Below, piece by piece: positions 21,160-32,560 of a stretch of 64,000 nucleotides of DNA. The notes below the pieces were generated by a model that did no database searches, had not been told where the DNA came from, and worked only from the letters and a program-made list of their open reading frames with translations. Both the position numbers and the translations under genes were made by a program. Positions within the stretch are counted from its first letter, which is position 1, and each line of letters opens with the position of its first letter. The stretch is from Favolaschia claudopus (Eukaryota; Basidiomycota; Agaricomycetes; Agaricales; Mycenaceae), in NCBI GenBank assembly GCA_037176885.1, contig JAWWNJ010000066.1:992001-1056000 (forward strand), read 5' to 3'.

Positions 21160-22755
21160 TCAATTTGTACCGTCCTCCTCGTCGCTCGTGGCCTGCTCCT
21201 CACCGCCGCTCATGGCTTGGTCCTCGTCCTCTTCATCGTCGCTGGAAGGCTCACTGTGAACAATCAACTTGACCTTGCGTTTCGACACCTCCTTTGCCTT
21301 TCCCTTGCTGGATGTCGCCTTCTTGCTGGAACTCGAGCGCGCCGCTACCTTCTTCTCTGCAGCTTGCTTCTTCTGGGCGGCACGGGCTTTGACAATCTTG
21401 TTGCGTCTGCCGCGAGGCGCGTTCGGGTTCCGTTTTGCTGAGTTGGCGCTCAAGTGGGAATATTTCGGGTCGACTTCGAGCCACTCGTGACGGTACGCGT
21501 TATTGCGCTTGTTCTTGAAGTACTGTCTGATAATGTCTTCGGTAGCCCAGTCGTTATGGAAGCGCGCGAGGATCGGGTGCCTCTCTCGTGCCTGTTGTCG
21601 CGATGTGAGTAACCGTCTCGTACATCATAATAAATATACTCACCACTCGAAAGAACTTGCCTTTGACCTCGTTGGAGATCTCGCGCCACGGTTTCTCCCA
21701 GTTGAGACCTGCTCTTGCAGCCAAGTCTCTCAGGTAACGCTTCGGAGTTCGGGTAAGTCTTTGTCGCACAAAACAGTGTAACGTACCTGAATTCCTTTGT
21801 AGAGCTCCCTATCCCGGGTAGTCTTCCCCATGCCCATCGCGTCCTGGATGTTGTAGTTGGTCCCGGCCGTCCCCTTAGGCTTCGGGATATCATCCGTCAT
21901 GGGGTCATCAGGTTCATCGCTGGTCACACCTCCGTGTGCGCGAGCCGCCTTGAGCTGCCGCTTGAGCTCGGCATTCTCGCGCTTCAGTTTCTCTGCACAC
22001 AATGTGAGTGAATGGTAAGCTCGGCAGTTCGGACCCTCACCTGCATCAAGGTCCTCGTCCACCTCCATGTCGTCTTGATCAGCATCGGCAGTGTCGCCTG
22101 TGATGATGTTCGTGCTAAGTGCTCAGACATTGGCGCCAAGGCTCGTATTTACCTTGAGCTGGCTTGATGAGCTTCGGCGGCGCTGGACGACGGTGAGCAT
22201 GAGATGCTCGTCAACGACAGGAAGCTGCTTATGCTCACCAGGTGCGTCAACATGAAGGCGCGTTGCGGGGTCTCCGACGGCCTTAGCTTGAGCAGCTATC
22301 ACATCATCAACAACGCGTCGCGTGAGTCACGGGACATTGTTGATGTGATTATGCACTCACCCTCCACCACATCGTCTCCAGCAGTCAATTGCGCGACACG
22401 ACGCTGCAAATCCTCCAACGCCTTGTTCGCAACCTTCAATGCCTCAGCCTGCGCGTCGATTTTGGCTATAAGAATTGCAGTCAATTCCCGAGCGCCGTCA
22501 AGGTATTGTTCTCGCCTTACCTCGATGCTTGTCATTCTCAATGGCCGAGTAGATGATGTCGACGGTGTTGCAGTTGTCGATGTCGTATTTTTCTTCCAGC
22601 TGGGCATGGAAGCGCTTGAAGTCTTCCAAGGTAGGGCTTGGGAGGCGCCTGTTCTCCTTGTCTGCGGCTTTCCTGGGCGGCCGAGGCGCCGGCTTGGCCT
22701 GGGTGCTTGCCTTGGGTTCACTTTTGATCTTGCGAGGTGGGTTTACTGGTGTCAT
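21160..22755 (-). CDS. Transposon-associated protein of unknown function, divergent from the transposase
   Basis: This is a multi-exon minus-strand gene, with start at 22755 (MTPVNPPRKIKSEPKAS) and stop at 21160. Recognisable parts in order: a basic Pro-rich N-terminus; LEDFKRFHAQLEEKYDIDN; a coiled-coil block (DAQAEALKVANKALEDLQRR); a second coiled coil (LKRENAELKRQLKAARAHGG); a Trp-containing helical block (AARAGLNWEKPWREISNEVK) followed by FHNDWATEDIIRQYFKNKRN; and a Lys/Ser-rich tail ending in acidic repeats. I do not know a named domain. The Trp-rich block plus basic tail suggests DNA binding, which is inference. It shares a 144-bp promoter gap with the transposase, as partner genes of one element would. 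Intermediate exon borders (22100-22400) are uncertain. Confidence 0.6.
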
Positions 22756-22899
22756 TGTGTTGCGCTGGGTTGATATTGACAAGAGCTGTAGGAGAGGAGA
22801 TGGTGGTTCGAGTTAGAGCAAATTCAAATGTTTGTTTGTCACGCGTCGCTTTGCAATATCGCAGCACAGCATCCCTAATAAAGTATCTCTCTCCTTTCA

Positions 22900-25800
22900 A
22901 TGGGCCAACGTCGTATCTGCGCCTGTGGCTGCGGTGAAAGAGTCACTCAAACACGAGAACAAATTCATCTAAATGCTCAAGTGCACCCCTACCCTGCACC
23001 CTTGGGCAATGATGCCTCGCGTCAGCGCCGCGTCTATGCTCCAAGTTCCGACGACGACTTTGGGCACAGTGTAAGTGGTCCCGATCATGCTGGTCCGTCC
23101 CGACAAGCACAACTCGGCGGATGGTACGGCATCGGCACCCGCGAGCTTGACAGTGGGCCAGAGGATGTGGATATGACTCCGGCTCCTCCAAGCCCATCAC
23201 AGCCGGGCGGGTTCGACGAGCCCGAGTCCGAGTCCGTTCATGGTGATGTAGGGGATGAACTGGAAGGGGACTCAGATGTGGATGATGTGCTAGAAGATGG
23301 CGGGGATGAGTTGAGGGTGGAGGATAGCGAGGGAGAAGACTCTGATTCTGATGAGCCGGATATATTTGACTGGGATACCTTCACACCTTCCGGGGTCTCA
23401 GCAGCAGATCATGTAGGGGAGGATTTCGAGAGAGAGGCAGCAGCAATAGGTATTTTCTGTCCTTTCCGTCATGCCACGATCATAACAGTCTCTGTTTCTA
23501 GCCGACAAACTCAGCGCATATGACCTCGCTATCTGTAAAGCATTTGCCTTCAAGGTCAAGTCAAATATGACAGACAAGGCCTTCAGAATGACCCCGTTCG
23601 CTTTTCCTCAGCACCCACCTCTCCCCTCGCTCGACAAGATTCGTTCTCGTGTCAATTTTCTGGCTGGCTTCAAACCGCAGATATATGACTGCTGTGTCAA
23701 TAGCTGCCTTTGCTATGTGGGCCCGCACGAGGGTTTGACGGAGTGCCCTTACTGCCACGAGCCGCGCCGAAGAGCCAACGGCAAACCTCGAAAGAAATTC
23801 ACTTACATCCCTATCATTCCCCGCCTGGTCGCATTTGCGGCAAATCCTGAGATGGCTGAAAAGCAGCAGTATCGAGCTGAGCACGTTCATCAACCGGGTA
23901 AAATGACGGATGTTTTTGACGGCAAGCACTACCGAGCGCTTCGACACAAGTTTGTCGAGATCAATGGCAAGCAACTCGATCACAAATACTTCTCGGATCC
24001 TCGCGACGTCGCGCTTGGTGCATCCTGGGATGGTTTTGCGCCGTTCAAGAGAAGGAAGAAGACGGCGTGGCCACTCATCCTTTTTGATTACGACCTTCCC
24101 CCCGAGCTCCGATTCTTGCTGGAGTATATTCTGGCTCTCGGCGTCATCCCGGGCCCGAACAAGCCCAAGGATTCGGACTCGTTCTTGTGGCCAGCGGTGC
24201 AGGAGCTGCTCCGGCTTGCGGCGGGGGTCCCCGCCTTTGATGCGCTTTCTGGTCGAGCTTTCGACCTCAGGGCGTATCTAATCCTTGTGTTTGGGGACAT
24301 CCCTGCCGTCTCCATGTTTATGCGCATGAAGGGCCATAATGGGATCTCGCCGTGCAGAATGTGCAAGATTGTCGGTCTGCCAGTTCCGGGAGCCCGGGGA
24401 AATGCGCACTACGTCCCCCTCGATCGGTCATATCATCCGCAGGTCAAAGCAAATCCTCAGGCTGTGAAGGTCTATGATCCCGCCGACCTTCCGTTGCGCA
24501 CGCATGATGAGATTTTGTCTCAGGGCAAAGAGGTCGAAGCCGCGCCTACGAATGCGGCTGCGGAAAGGCTGGCAAAGAAGTACGGCGTGAAGGGTGTTCC
24601 CATCCTTTCCTTTCTACATTCACTCTCATTTCCCCGGTCGTTTGGCTACGACTTCATGCACCTCATCTGGGAAAACCTCATCAAGAATCTCATTCTGCTT
24701 TGGACGGGTGATTTCAAGGGACTCGACGGCGGACGCGAGGATTATGAATTTAGCAAAGCGGTGTGGGAAGCTATTGCGAGCGAGACCTCTGCCGCTTCCA
24801 ATACCATCCCATCTGTGTATGGCAGCCGTATCCCCAACATCTCGAAAGACCGTCCCAACGTCTCCGCTGAGATGTGGTCATTCTGGACCCTCTACTTAGG
24901 TCCCGTTCTGTTGCGCCGGCGTTTCAAGCACGTCAAATTCTTTCGACACTTTGTCAAGTTGGTCCGACTGCTCAACCTCTGTCTCCAGTTTGAAATCACC
25001 GAAGAACAGATTGAAGTCATCCGTGCTGGCTTCATCTCATGGGTCAAGGAATACGAGTCGTAAGTCTATCTTATACCGTGCACTTCCTTATCGCTCACCT
25101 CTTTCGATCAGGCTCTATCTACAGAACAATGTTGATAGGATGTCGACCTGTCCTCTCACTATCCATGCTCTCCTCCATATCGCCGACTCAATTGCCTTCT
25201 GCGGTCCCGTCTGGTGTTACTGGGCTTTTCCAATGGAGCGCTACTGTGGCAGTATCCAGCCCGGTATTCGCAGCCGTAGATTTCCCTGGGCATCAATCGA
25301 CCGATATGTTCTTGAAATTGCGCAGCTAACTCAAGTCAAAACGCTTTACAGTGTCGTTGAGGAGCTTGCGCTTCGTCCCCCGCGCAGCATAGTCCAAGGA
25401 TCATATTCCGATCCCTCTTGTATGTGAATAGCTCTGCTGATACTGCGTAGTGCTGATAAACATTTGCAGACCCGTCGTGCTTATTACTACCTCCCAAGTC
25501 ACCGACGCGCCCCGGAAACAATGCTATCAAGATGATCGCAGCTGCGCTCGCAACTCGGACAGGGGCATCTATGGGACAGGTCAATACAGCATTGAATACA
25601 GCGATTGTTGAAGAGTGGGGCAAGATCCGGCGTGTCGATTCCGAGGCAGGCGATACCATGCGTTCCTGCTCTCTAGGGGGTGGTGCTGACGACTCCAGGG
25701 ATGCTACATACGTCCGAGTAAGTTGTTTTCACTGTACTCGTACTTCGAGACTCATAGACCACATTATCAGTACGAAGTTCTTGTGGATCAAAACCGACGT

Positions 25801-26142
25801 TTCAAAAACAAACCCGTTGCGTTGCACCTCCAGACATTCTATGGTCAACTCACACACATATACCGCGTCCATTTACCGGTTGCCTGCCCCAACCTTCACC
25901 TGGACAGCGCAACAACATATATTCTTGCTGCCGTCCGGTCGTGCACTCTGAAGGCGCCGGACAAAGAACTGGAGGGGCTGGATATTCACCCATATAGCTC
26001 TCATGGTTCTCTGGACGTTGTCGATGTCACCACCGTCCAATCGCTTGTGGGCCGGGTCGCTGTTGCTGGCACAGCCGGAACTATAATCGATCGAAGTGGT
26101 GTGTTAGCGCGGGCAGAGTGGGCAGCGGATGAAGATTACTGA
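22900..26142 (+). CDS. Plavaka / Tnp2-like transposase
   Basis: This transposase has an RNase-H-type catalytic core and belongs to the basidiomycete Plavaka lineage, related to CACTA/Tnp2. Exons are 22900-23450, 23503-25059, 25112-25419, 25470-25717 and 25771-26142, about 1010 aa. The N-terminus has a Cys cluster (RICACGCGERVTQ) and long acidic stretches. The core shows CVNSCLCYVGPHEGLTECPY with CHEPR (zinc-binding), LGASWDGFAPFKRRKK, LILFDYDLPPELRFL, VIPGPNKPKDSDSFL and GHNGISPCRMCKIVG. Later come GYDFMHLIWENLIKNL and FPMERYCGSIQPGIRSRRFP, all typical of the family. No stop or frameshift interrupts the exons, so the enzyme may be functional. The C-terminal ~120 aa are less conserved. Confidence 0.88.
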
Positions 26143-26452
26143 GTAGTTTCCTAACCTCATGCATGCACCCTTTTTAATCTTTGAATGCTCCACTGAGCTT
26201 GATGGACTCGTCGTCGTACATAGACATATATATTATACCCCTTGCTGCTAGTGTATCTCAATATCTCGGGATTCCCATGCCAATATAAAAAAATTGCAGA
26301 CTCATATAGCAGTAGGGTGTCCTTATTTCATACTCACAAGTAATTTTGAGGCACCCCCCGTGCGCCAGAAAAAGGTCGAGAAATTGTAATTATTCTCGTG
26401 ATCAACACAGCCACCACTCCAGACTTGTGTCTCTCCTCCATCGACGCGTATT

Positions 26453-27149
26453 ATGGACGCGTTTTTCACTCGGGAACCTGACACAAATAACCAAGAAGCG
26501 GCAGCTGCTTTCCTAGAGGACTTGAGGGACAACAAGCATGAGGATGATAGGTGAGTACCCAAGCCTCTGAGCGCGTTGCTGCAAATTGACAATTGATGCG
26601 CGCAGTTACTTGTGGCCGACCGTAGATTTTCACGAAGTGTCTGAGCAAACGTGCAACAAGATCTTCTCTCTCCTCGGCGAGGCTCCCTTCTCTCTCCTCA
26701 ACGAGGAGCCTCACCACCATAGGGATGTTACCAAGACCCCTCGACGCGAACGAGTTTTGCGGCAACTCAACGAAGTCATGATGGCGCGCATCTACCTCCC
26801 GATAAAGCGTGCTGTTGATTCCCAGCGTCTCGAAGAGGCGCTGGAAAAGGATGTTCTGGTTATCGTGGACTTCCTGCAAGCCGCCCGCCGTCATAAAGAA
26901 TTTGTGTTTCCTTTGCCCCACGCGGAGCACAAAATTTTGAGCAGCGCAGCCGGGATCAGGGCAGCTCTGCTAAAGGTCGAGGACATGCTGCGTCTCAACA
27001 GCGACCTACCGGGTTCAGTCACAGAATCGGACTCGCAGCCGGGATGGAATCCCTTTCCGCGCATGTCGGCACTCGTAATCCCCCGCACTTCCGACAACGA
27101 GGAGGACCCCGATAAGACGTTGGTGGGCATCAAGGTCGAGCCTATGTAG
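26453..27149 (+). CDS. Third gene of the Plavaka region, unknown function
   Basis: Exons 26453-26550 and 26606-27149 join in frame to about 213 aa. The start reads MDAFFTREPDTNNQEAAAAF; after the 55-nt intron comes SYLWPTVDFHEVSEQTCNKI, then RVLRQLNEVMMARIYLPIKR and VLVIVDFLQAARRHKEFVFP. The end is acidic (SDNEEDPDKTLVGIKVEPM). No family is recognised. It is probably mostly helical and soluble. It lies between the transposase and the right-hand repeat cluster in the same orientation as the transposase, so it is probably cargo or an accessory gene of the element. The intact frame and clean intron support a real gene. Confidence 0.6.
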
Positions 27150-27229
27150 CTCAGTTATGAAAGGCATCCATATATATTCACTATCTATGCTTGTACTGTC
27201 TTTGTATTGTTTTTATTCTATCATAGGTT

Positions 27230-27400
27230 GATATAATATTTGGCGAGCAACCGCATGAATCTCATTCTAGTTTAGGATGAATTGTACTGGATACAATGCA
27301 ACCTACACAATAGGTTGAAATAAATCAACCTAAAATCAGCCGGTGTTAGGTTGTTGGACGATTTTCATCCTGAGCTAGGATGGAAATGATCCTGATCTAC
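27230..27400. repeat. Right subterminal repeat cluster of the Plavaka region
   Basis: Motifs seen are aggatga (27274), caaccta (27299), taggttg (27311), tcaaccta (~27325), taggttg (27347), tcatcct (27365) and taggatg (27376). The 14-bp segment 27361-27374 is the exact inverse of 20763-20776. Confidence 0.65.
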
Positions 27401-27534
27401 CTCCATAGTGCGTGCCTCGTAGCAGTTAAATATTTTGTTCTTTTTTTGTTCGGTTAATGGGTGTACGTCAATGTAAAAGTATTGGAAGAGTCTGTGATCT
27501 TCCTCGCTCAAAAGAGTCCGATATCCAGTCCAAC

Positions 27535-28262
27535 AAGCTTAAGCACCCCGCCTTCGGCAGGGCCGACTCGCTGCGCTCGCGTCCCTCCCTACGGCTGGGG
27601 CACAGCTTGTCGGGGCTCCGCCCCAAACCCCGCGTGTTTTTTTTTGCTGGATTCCGTGCCCGCGGCGCCGCACTGCCGCTCGCTGCACTCGCCGGCGCGC
27701 GGCGCCGGGGAAAGCGTGTGAGAAGTCACCTGCTTTTCTGTCAAAAGTCACGCGACTGATGGCCTGGCCCTCTTTTCAAGTACAAGCTTAAGCACCCCGC
27801 CTTCGGCAGGGCCGACTCGCTGCGCTCGCGTCCCTCCCTACGGCTGGGGCACAGCTTGTCGGGGCTCCGCCCCAAACCCCGCGTGTTTTTTTTGCTGCAT
27901 TCCGTGCCCGCGGCGCCGCACTGCCGCTCGCTGCACTCGCCGGCGCGCGGCGCCGGGGACCGCGTGCGAAAAGTCACCTGCTTCTTCACGTGAATTATCA
28001 CGGGACCTGCGGTCCCGTAGTGTCTTTTATTACAAGCTTAAGCACCCCGCCTTCGGCAGGGCCGGCTCGCTGCGCTCGCGTCCCTACCTACGGGGGGTAC
28101 ACAGCTTGTCGGGGCTCCGCCCCAAACCCCGCGTGGAATTTTTTTTGCTGGATTCCGTGCCCACGGCGCCGCACTGCCGCTCGCTGAACTCGCGGCGCGC
28201 GGCGCCGGGGACCCCGTGATTTTCTGTCAAAAAGCACGTTACTTTCTGTCAAAAGTCACGTT
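27535..28262. repeat. Three tandem ~250-bp GC-rich palindromic units
   Basis: Near-identical units start with aagcttaagcaccccgcc at 27535, 27784 and 28034, spaced 249 and 250 bp. Each has a ~185-bp GC-rich core containing ggggctccgcccc and ggcgcgcggcgcc palindromes, then a T-run and a variable ~60-bp spacer that often carries gtcaaaagtcacg. The third copy has several substitutions (ggggggtacac for ggctggggcac). Frames across the units are artefacts of composition. Confidence 0.85.
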
Positions 28263-28409
28263 ACTAACGTCATCTTGTGTTTTCATGTATAGGATAGATA
28301 GGATATAGGATCTGAAGCAGCCTCACCGCTTGCCTCGGCCAGCGGCGTATTTTGACTTGTTACCGATCAGCGTGATCAGGATGTAGAAGGACCCACTGAC
28401 TGACAGTGA

Positions 28410-31400
28410 ATGAGTGCCGTCGAAAGTGCCGTGAACTTCGACACCCATGAACACTCAGCCTGGCAGCCGCCCAACTGTTACGAACATGATGTTCTCGCCC
28501 AAGGTCTCCCACAGCCGAATCTCTCAGCGCTCCCGCGACGTGGCAGAGCGTCTATCGTCCAGATATACCCCAAGTTGAACGGTAGATTGACTCCAAGTTG
28601 GTCTGGATATTTTCTTGGCAGCTCCTACATGGACCCACAACGCAAAAAACTGCTTCAGCCGCCCAATCGCCCTCGGACTGGCATCGCATCTCGTTTACGC
28701 AGCGCTACGACCAATGGATCTACTAGTACTCGTGGTCAAGGTCGCATTAGCCTCGTCCAGATTAATTCACTATCGGAAAACTCTGGAAGACAACTCAGAA
28801 GCGCGACTAAACTACATAATGACGCCGCTGCTAGTAATGGATCTGGCCATTTAACTCGAGAGCCTTTGCCAGCGCACAAGTTGGCGTCCATTCGAGTCCC
28901 GCGAGTGTCCCCGGTTTCTGCTATGCCTCAGTGGAACCGCAAGCGGAGGCGGATCCCACAGCCTGATGTATCTGCCAACCTTCCCAATGTCAAGAGTGAG
29001 GTTACGCAAGATGAAGAGGTTCTTCCTCCTCCAGCAAAACGCCCGAGGAAAAATGCCAAAAGTCCGTTCTCATTTGTGTTCTGTGCGACCTTTTTTGAGC
29101 TTGCGCTAGGAGTCCTTCTTCCTCCAAGCATTGTTTGGACAGCTGTAAAACCAGGTCTAGAACTGGCGCCTTCCTCCGCTAGTTTTAGCGAGACCCTCAG
29201 AGCGACAACTCGGGGTCGAGGGAGAGGCCGAGGGCGAGGGAGAGGGAGAGGTGCTCTTGCAGGGATCTCACGAGCGCCTAGAATCCCTGAGCAAAATGCC
29301 ATAGCTGCGACGACGACTATTGTTATTGATGCGCCTGAAGCTGCCCAGACTTTTGTCGAAATAGCACAAGTCAAACCACGGCAATGGTCGAGTGTAAGAT
29401 GCGACGAGTCTTGCCGATCGCCCAGCCTCATACCGATTACAGAGCAAAGAAGAGCTGTTTGCTATACTTCCGGAATTGGCTACCCATGCCAAGAATGGTA
29501 TTGCTCCCGAAATTTTCGAAACCCATGTTCTCCTACTCGATGACATGAGCGGCATGACTATCTCGAATACAACTGGATCAGGAAGGATCGGTACTATGGA
29601 CATCTCCATGTCCGTAGCTTCTTCCCTCGTTCCCTCAATGACGAGTATTGATTTTTTCATTCCAGTGTCATGGATTTTGTTCGTGATCCTGCTTCGTCAA
29701 TCCCCACGGAACTCGCCTCAATTGCCCCGATCGCATTGCGCTTTCCAACGCGTCCTGCTCGCGGATTTTATAATTCTCTCCCGCATGCTGGTGGACAGCC
29801 TCTGCCGCTGAACTCTTCAATGCTAGCCCGACCTGGCCCCTCGATGCTTGAGTATGGTTCTGGTGGCACGAATCACCACTCTGCGCAATCATCCCCCGCC
29901 CAGGGGCATGCTGGCTACTTCCGTCCAGCTTATCCTTGCATGGACAGCTTGCAAAGGCCGGACCCACCCTCTACCGTTCCAGATCTGGATATGTCCAAGT
30001 TGATTGCGCTAGAAGACCATCAGAACATTTCGCATGCGATATCTTCTACCCCGTCTGCTGTCCCTGTCACCCACGCCAGCCTCTCATCCGATGAGGAAGA
30101 TATCCCGTTGTCGAGGATCATAGGCAAACGGAAGCAACGCCCTCGCGTTATTTCGCGGGAGAAAGAAGGGGCAATCCTGAAAGTGAAAGAGGAAATTTTT
30201 GAGGTGAACCTCGAAGAGGCCGTAGCACCGACTATCCCGATTGCCGCTTCAGAAGTTTCAATTCCAGGAGTCAGAAGCCAACAGGACGCTTCTGCTCTTA
30301 GCAAGTCGTCGTCGGTTAGTGCAGTTCCTCGTCCAATACCCAAAGAACTGCAAGTTCTTGTGGATGCGTACATCCACCATACCCCAGTTCTTTGTATCGT
30401 ATCCAACGAATGCATGGCCCGCTCTTGGGGCATAAAGCTTCCGAGCGAAATCCAGTATGCGTATTTGGGCTTCCATGAAATTACCGGTGTCCAGGTAAAA
30501 AAAATCTGGTCTACGTTAAACAAGGGCTTACGGATGTCGTAACAACAGGAAGAACGTGTTTCCCTGGACGGTAAACAAACCTCCTTCAAAGATGTAACTG
30601 GAAGGGTCAAATGGCAATTCAAACTCCAGTGGGGCTCTGGCGGAGAAGAGCATCTAGGTTCTCCTTCAGAAACCCTCGCTGAACTATCATCACCCTGGTG
30701 GGTGGCTCGATCCAGTGATGGCCAGGTCACACCCACAGATCCTGTTTCCGCAACTTCGTCGAATGCTGCTGATACGTCCACGCCTGAATACAAGCAACGA
30801 CATCTTGACAGTCCCAATTATAACTTCCGGAACATCGCATTGGCCAAATTATGTCCCTCTATATTGCCTCCTCATCTCCTTGTTCCTCATAACGACAACA
30901 CGGAGCTTGGCTTCGACCCGAATGAAGTCGTGGAGGAGCACAAAGGCTGGTACTGTGCCGACTGCGGCAAGCTCAATCGAATTACCATGATGCGTCATCG
31001 AAGCTGCAGTAGCTCTTTCTGTGTCGCAAAAAATGTAGCCACATTGACTTTTAGCGGTGGATACGCTGTACCTCTCGAATCCATCCGGACGCCGCACGAA
31101 ACGCTCCCCATATATCTGCCGAATATAACGCTTCCTCCAGGGATTGGAGAGCCAACACATTTGCAGTGGCCAAATGGCATGATGGTCCTTCATTACGCCC
31201 TAGGTGCCGTTGGCGAGCCAACTCAGTCCCTGCAAATGCAGTGGGCCTCCGCAATGGGGGCATCTGCGTACCATATATTCACAAGCAACATGCCCTCCCT
31301 GCAGGTAGAGGCGACGCAACTGTTAGAACGCATTCAGACCGATTGCCCGTTAGTTCGGGAAGACTACGATTCCCCGTATTTCGGTCATTTCGCTACAAAA

Positions 31401-32321
31401 CAGATAGATGCACCATGGCAAGACTGTTTGAAGCACGCTCGAGCTGTCATCGCACAGAGTGTGAAGGCTTACATTCGTCAAGACGGCTTGGAGATGGACA
31501 TCAAACAGTTGTATGTGAAAGGATGGGTCGATAGTGGGAGCCGTCGGGTAAGAAGACTTTTGAGGCCCGCTGCTGAGCTCTAACTGTTGTTCAGGGCACA
31601 GACCTTCTAAACGTCGTCAGCTCCGGAAGTTGCGCTGCTATGATGTGTCTTGGCCACGAGTTCAAGCTCAAGATCTTCCCTAAGTCTGGATCTAATTCGG
31701 CTCCTCTCCAACTTACCCATGACGGGCTTTTGAAAATGGAGGATGTTCCAAATGCTGACGCGGCTTTGCTCGAAATGCCTACGAATCTTGGATCCGCGTC
31801 TGCCCCTGGCAATACGCACCGAACCAGCAGTCGAGGCAAAAACATCATGAAGATCAAGTTGGAGGTTTCCGAAACTCAAGAGCAGGGCGCTTTAACTGGT
31901 GCCATTAATGATTCTTCCACAGCCAGCGCAGCAGCAGCCCCTCGCGTCAAACGTAAATATACCAGAAAAGCCAAGGTGCTTCCTGCGGATACGCCTGGTG
32001 ACGGTGACAAGCAATCAGCTTCAGGTGGAGTTATCCCTCCTCCTCAAGCTGTATCAAGCCCCGTGAAGAAGACTGCGCGACGGGTAAACAAAGTCGCAGT
32101 CTCGCCTTTCATTGTAACCCTTTTGCATGGTGACATTCTGTTGTTGTCCGGCGACGATTTCGAGGTGCGGTTAATCATACTTGAAAATGAATCATTCTGA
32201 CGAAAACACCGTGCAGTATTCCATTGTACGCTCTGGGACGAGCATTCGTACGCCTCTCTATTCACCACCTCACAACTCCCTCTCACTGCCTTTCCCAGTT
32301 CTGGTTGCCTTGGGCGAATGA
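28410..32321 (+). CDS. Nuclear protein with Cys cluster and AlkB-like C-terminal domain
   Basis: This is a long multi-exon gene from MSAVESAVNFDTHEHSAW. The N-terminal half is disordered and basic (QWNRKRRRIPQPD, KRPRKNAK) and includes a run of RG dipeptides near 29210-29255. The middle has IPLSRIIGKRKQRPRVISRE and an ordered block around IPKELQVLVDAYIHHTPVL. A Cys cluster follows (GWYCADCGKLNRITMMRH..CSSSFC), like a small zinc ribbon. The C-terminal part has WVDSGSRRGTDLL, MMCLGHEFKLKIFP and, after a Lys/Ala-rich insert, LLHGDILLLSGDDFEYSIVR, resembling AlkB-type 2OG-Fe(II) oxygenase strands. I do not see the HxD iron motif, so it may be degenerate. It ends ILLVALGE at 32321 after introns at about 32166-32216 and 32249-32298. 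Borders around 29040-29660 are uncertain. Confidence 0.5.
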
Positions 32322-32560
32322 GGAGGGTGATTTCAGTAATATATGCTGGGGAGGACAAAGGAACATACATACAATGGATGTATCGTGACGTACGCGAAGA
32401 GAGATCAGGTTGTATTATCGGCTTGCTGTATACCTAGTTACAGAGGATAGGATAGGATGTCAATGGTTGCGGGATGACTAGAAATTGTACTGGATTTTGA
32501 CTGGATTTGAACACTTGAATAAACGTCACAAACGTGTCTTCCCAGTGCCCACCACCGCCA

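Larger units (their letters stand above)
20690..27400 (+). mobile_element. Plavaka-type (CACTA/KDZ-related) DNA transposon region with three genes
   Basis: The region is bounded on each side by ~150-280 bp rich in short repeated motifs, CAACCTA/TAGGTTG and AGGATGA/TCATCCT. A perfect 14-bp inverted match, ctcaggatgaaaat at 20763-20776 and attttcatcctgag at 27361-27374, links the two sides. Direct repeats on the left are gaatatcaacctac (20694, 20863) and ggactcaggat (20760, 20942). Inside are a Tnp2/Plavaka transposase gene (22900-26142), a divergent gene (21160-22755) and a third gene (26453-27149). I could not fix exact terminal inverted repeats or a target duplication, so the limits are approximate. 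Subterminal repeats of this kind are common where CACTA-like transposases bind. Confidence 0.65.

Noticed and set aside
27457..28187. Short frames across the GC-rich tandem units
   Set aside because: The same frames recur in each repeat unit, with no protein-like composition or splicing.
28860..28900. tRNA-like B-box (attcgagtccc)
   Set aside because: It lies in coding sequence, with no matching A-box or cloverleaf around it.
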